Below are positions 63,416 to 64,000 of a stretch of 64,000 bases of DNA, piece after piece. Under the pieces are notes generated by a model. That model saw only the letters and a list, made by a program, of their open reading frames with translations. It was not told the DNA's origin and searched no databases. The translations under genes and the position numbers were made by a program. This stretch comes from Planctomycetia bacterium (GTDB lineage Bacteria > Planctomycetota > GCA-002687715): the NCBI GenBank assembly GCA_005790545.1, contig SXUL01000036.1:16123-80122 (forward strand), written 5' to 3'. How positions within the stretch are numbered: position 1 is the first letter of the stretch; each line of letters opens with the position of its first letter.

Positions 63416-64000
63416 ATGGCGAACGGGGACGTCAATCTTGTTTTGAAATACTGCGAGGCGCTGGATGAATTCCTGCGCATCCGCGTGTGCACTGACACCG
63501 AGGCCAAGGCCATCCTTCAGGATGGCTGCCACGGGGACAAGGCCGCGTACTTCGAGCATGTGCTGCGGCATGTGCTCCTCGCATGGAATCCGGGCCTTGA
63601 AGGGCGCCTCGAAAGCTTGCGCGTCAAGGGCACGGTGGCCGACCTCGACGAGACGTTGCACACGCTCTGCGTCGACGTGAATCCGGGCCTCGAGATCCAC
63701 CAGATCTCCGTGCCCGTCACGCTGGCCGATGTCTGCAGCGGCGAGGAACTCGCCGCGCTCGAAGAAGAGCCGCAGAAGAAGACGCGCAAACAGCTCGATC
63801 GCATCATGGTCATGGACCGCGAGCTGAAGAAGCGCATCGTCGGCCAGGACAAGGCCATCGATATCGTCAGCCGCTCCGTGAAGAAGGCCGCGGTGGGCCT
63901 GCGCGATCCGAAGCGCCCGATCGGAGCGTTCCTCTGCGTTGGTCACGTGGGTGTGGGCAAGACCCAACTCGCGAAGTCCATCGCGGAATACCTGTACGGA
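63416..64000 (+). CDS. Clp-type AAA+ ATPase, cut by window edge
   Basis: 195 codons present. The first 130 residues match no family I recognise. From about residue 136 it follows the ClpB/ClpC D2 pattern: [31 protein letters not shown] and Walker A GHVGVGKT near 179-186. The start has AGGA about seven bases upstream. The gap 63232-63415 (divergent) probably holds promoters. It may be a chaperone or secretion-linked ATPase. Confidence 0.8.
   Translation, partial: MANGDVNLVLKYCEALDEFLRIRVCTDTEAKAILQDGCHGDKAAYFEHVLRHVLLAWNPGLEGRLESLRVKGTVADLDETLHTLCVDVNPGLEIHQISVPVTLADVCSGEELAALEEEPQKKTRKQLDRIMVMDRELKKRIVGQDKAIDIVSRSVKKAAVGLRDPKRPIGAFLCVGHVGVGKTQLAKSIAEYLYG

Overview
The window is a compact, high-GC (roughly 64% by eye) chromosomal segment of a Gram-negative bacterium. 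The likeliest source is a member of the Planctomycetota. This is an inference from the mix of content: an ECF sigma factor translationally coupled to a WD40 Ser/Thr kinase, a second Ser/Thr kinase paired with a TPR-metallopeptidase, Kdo synthesis and a long-form YidC (both pointing to an outer membrane), large secreted proteins with Ig-like domains, and type IV pilus genes scattered among housekeeping genes. No rRNA, CRISPR array, insertion sequence, prophage or integrase was seen. About 45 of the 64 kb, from the ETF-QO gene near 7.3 kb to the radC-like gene near 56 kb, is read from the minus strand almost without interruption. Many genes overlap by ATGA or are a few bases apart, so long transcripts are likely.

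Layout. 1-9 kb: valS (cut by the left edge), a lipid kinase coupled to kdsA, a tRNA-Cys/gltX/tRNA-Glu array, a cysteine desulfurase-like enzyme, and ETF-ubiquinone oxidoreductase. 9-16 kb: a WD40 Ser/Thr kinase with its ECF sigma factor, a DHH phosphoesterase and an exported HEAT-repeat protein. 16-26 kb: pilin, PilC and PilT, an EF-G-like GTPase, an OmpA-type lipoprotein, prepilin peptidase, and a large Ig-like lipoprotein. 26-35 kb: an aspartate carbamoyltransferase with its own zinc tail, a shortened MnmE-like GTPase, coaX, a GspC-like PDZ protein, a second PilT, then obg-rpmA-rplU-rng. 35-40 kb: secretin and the fused PilO/P and PilM/N alignment proteins. 39.6-45 kb: a regulatory PTS set (ptsI, ptsH, yvcK, ptsN), hpf, truA and a pentapeptide protein. 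45-56 kb: smc, an ATP-cone protein next to nrdR, mnmE, yidC, a phosphoesterase, ogt and radC. 56-64 kb: thioesterase and asparagine synthase on the plus strand, a glycosyltransferase, a secreted protein, a TPR-metallopeptidase with kinase, and the start of a Clp-like ATPase cut by the right edge.

How the genes fit together. PilA, PilD, PilC, two PilT ATPases, PilM/N, PilO/P, the secretin and the GspC-like protein supply most of a type IV pilus or type II secretion-like machine. The assembly ATPase PilB is not in the window. EI, HPr, EIIA and YvcK without a sugar permease suggest a signalling PTS that senses carbon or envelope state. The strongest candidates for something undescribed are four: the nrdR-linked ATP-cone protein, which looks like a non-catalytic relative of anaerobic ribonucleotide reductase; the PyrB chain carrying a PyrI-type zinc module; the second MnmE-type GTPase lacking the C-terminal cysteine motif and overlapping pyrB and coaX; and the Clp-like ATPase with an unfamiliar N-terminal domain.
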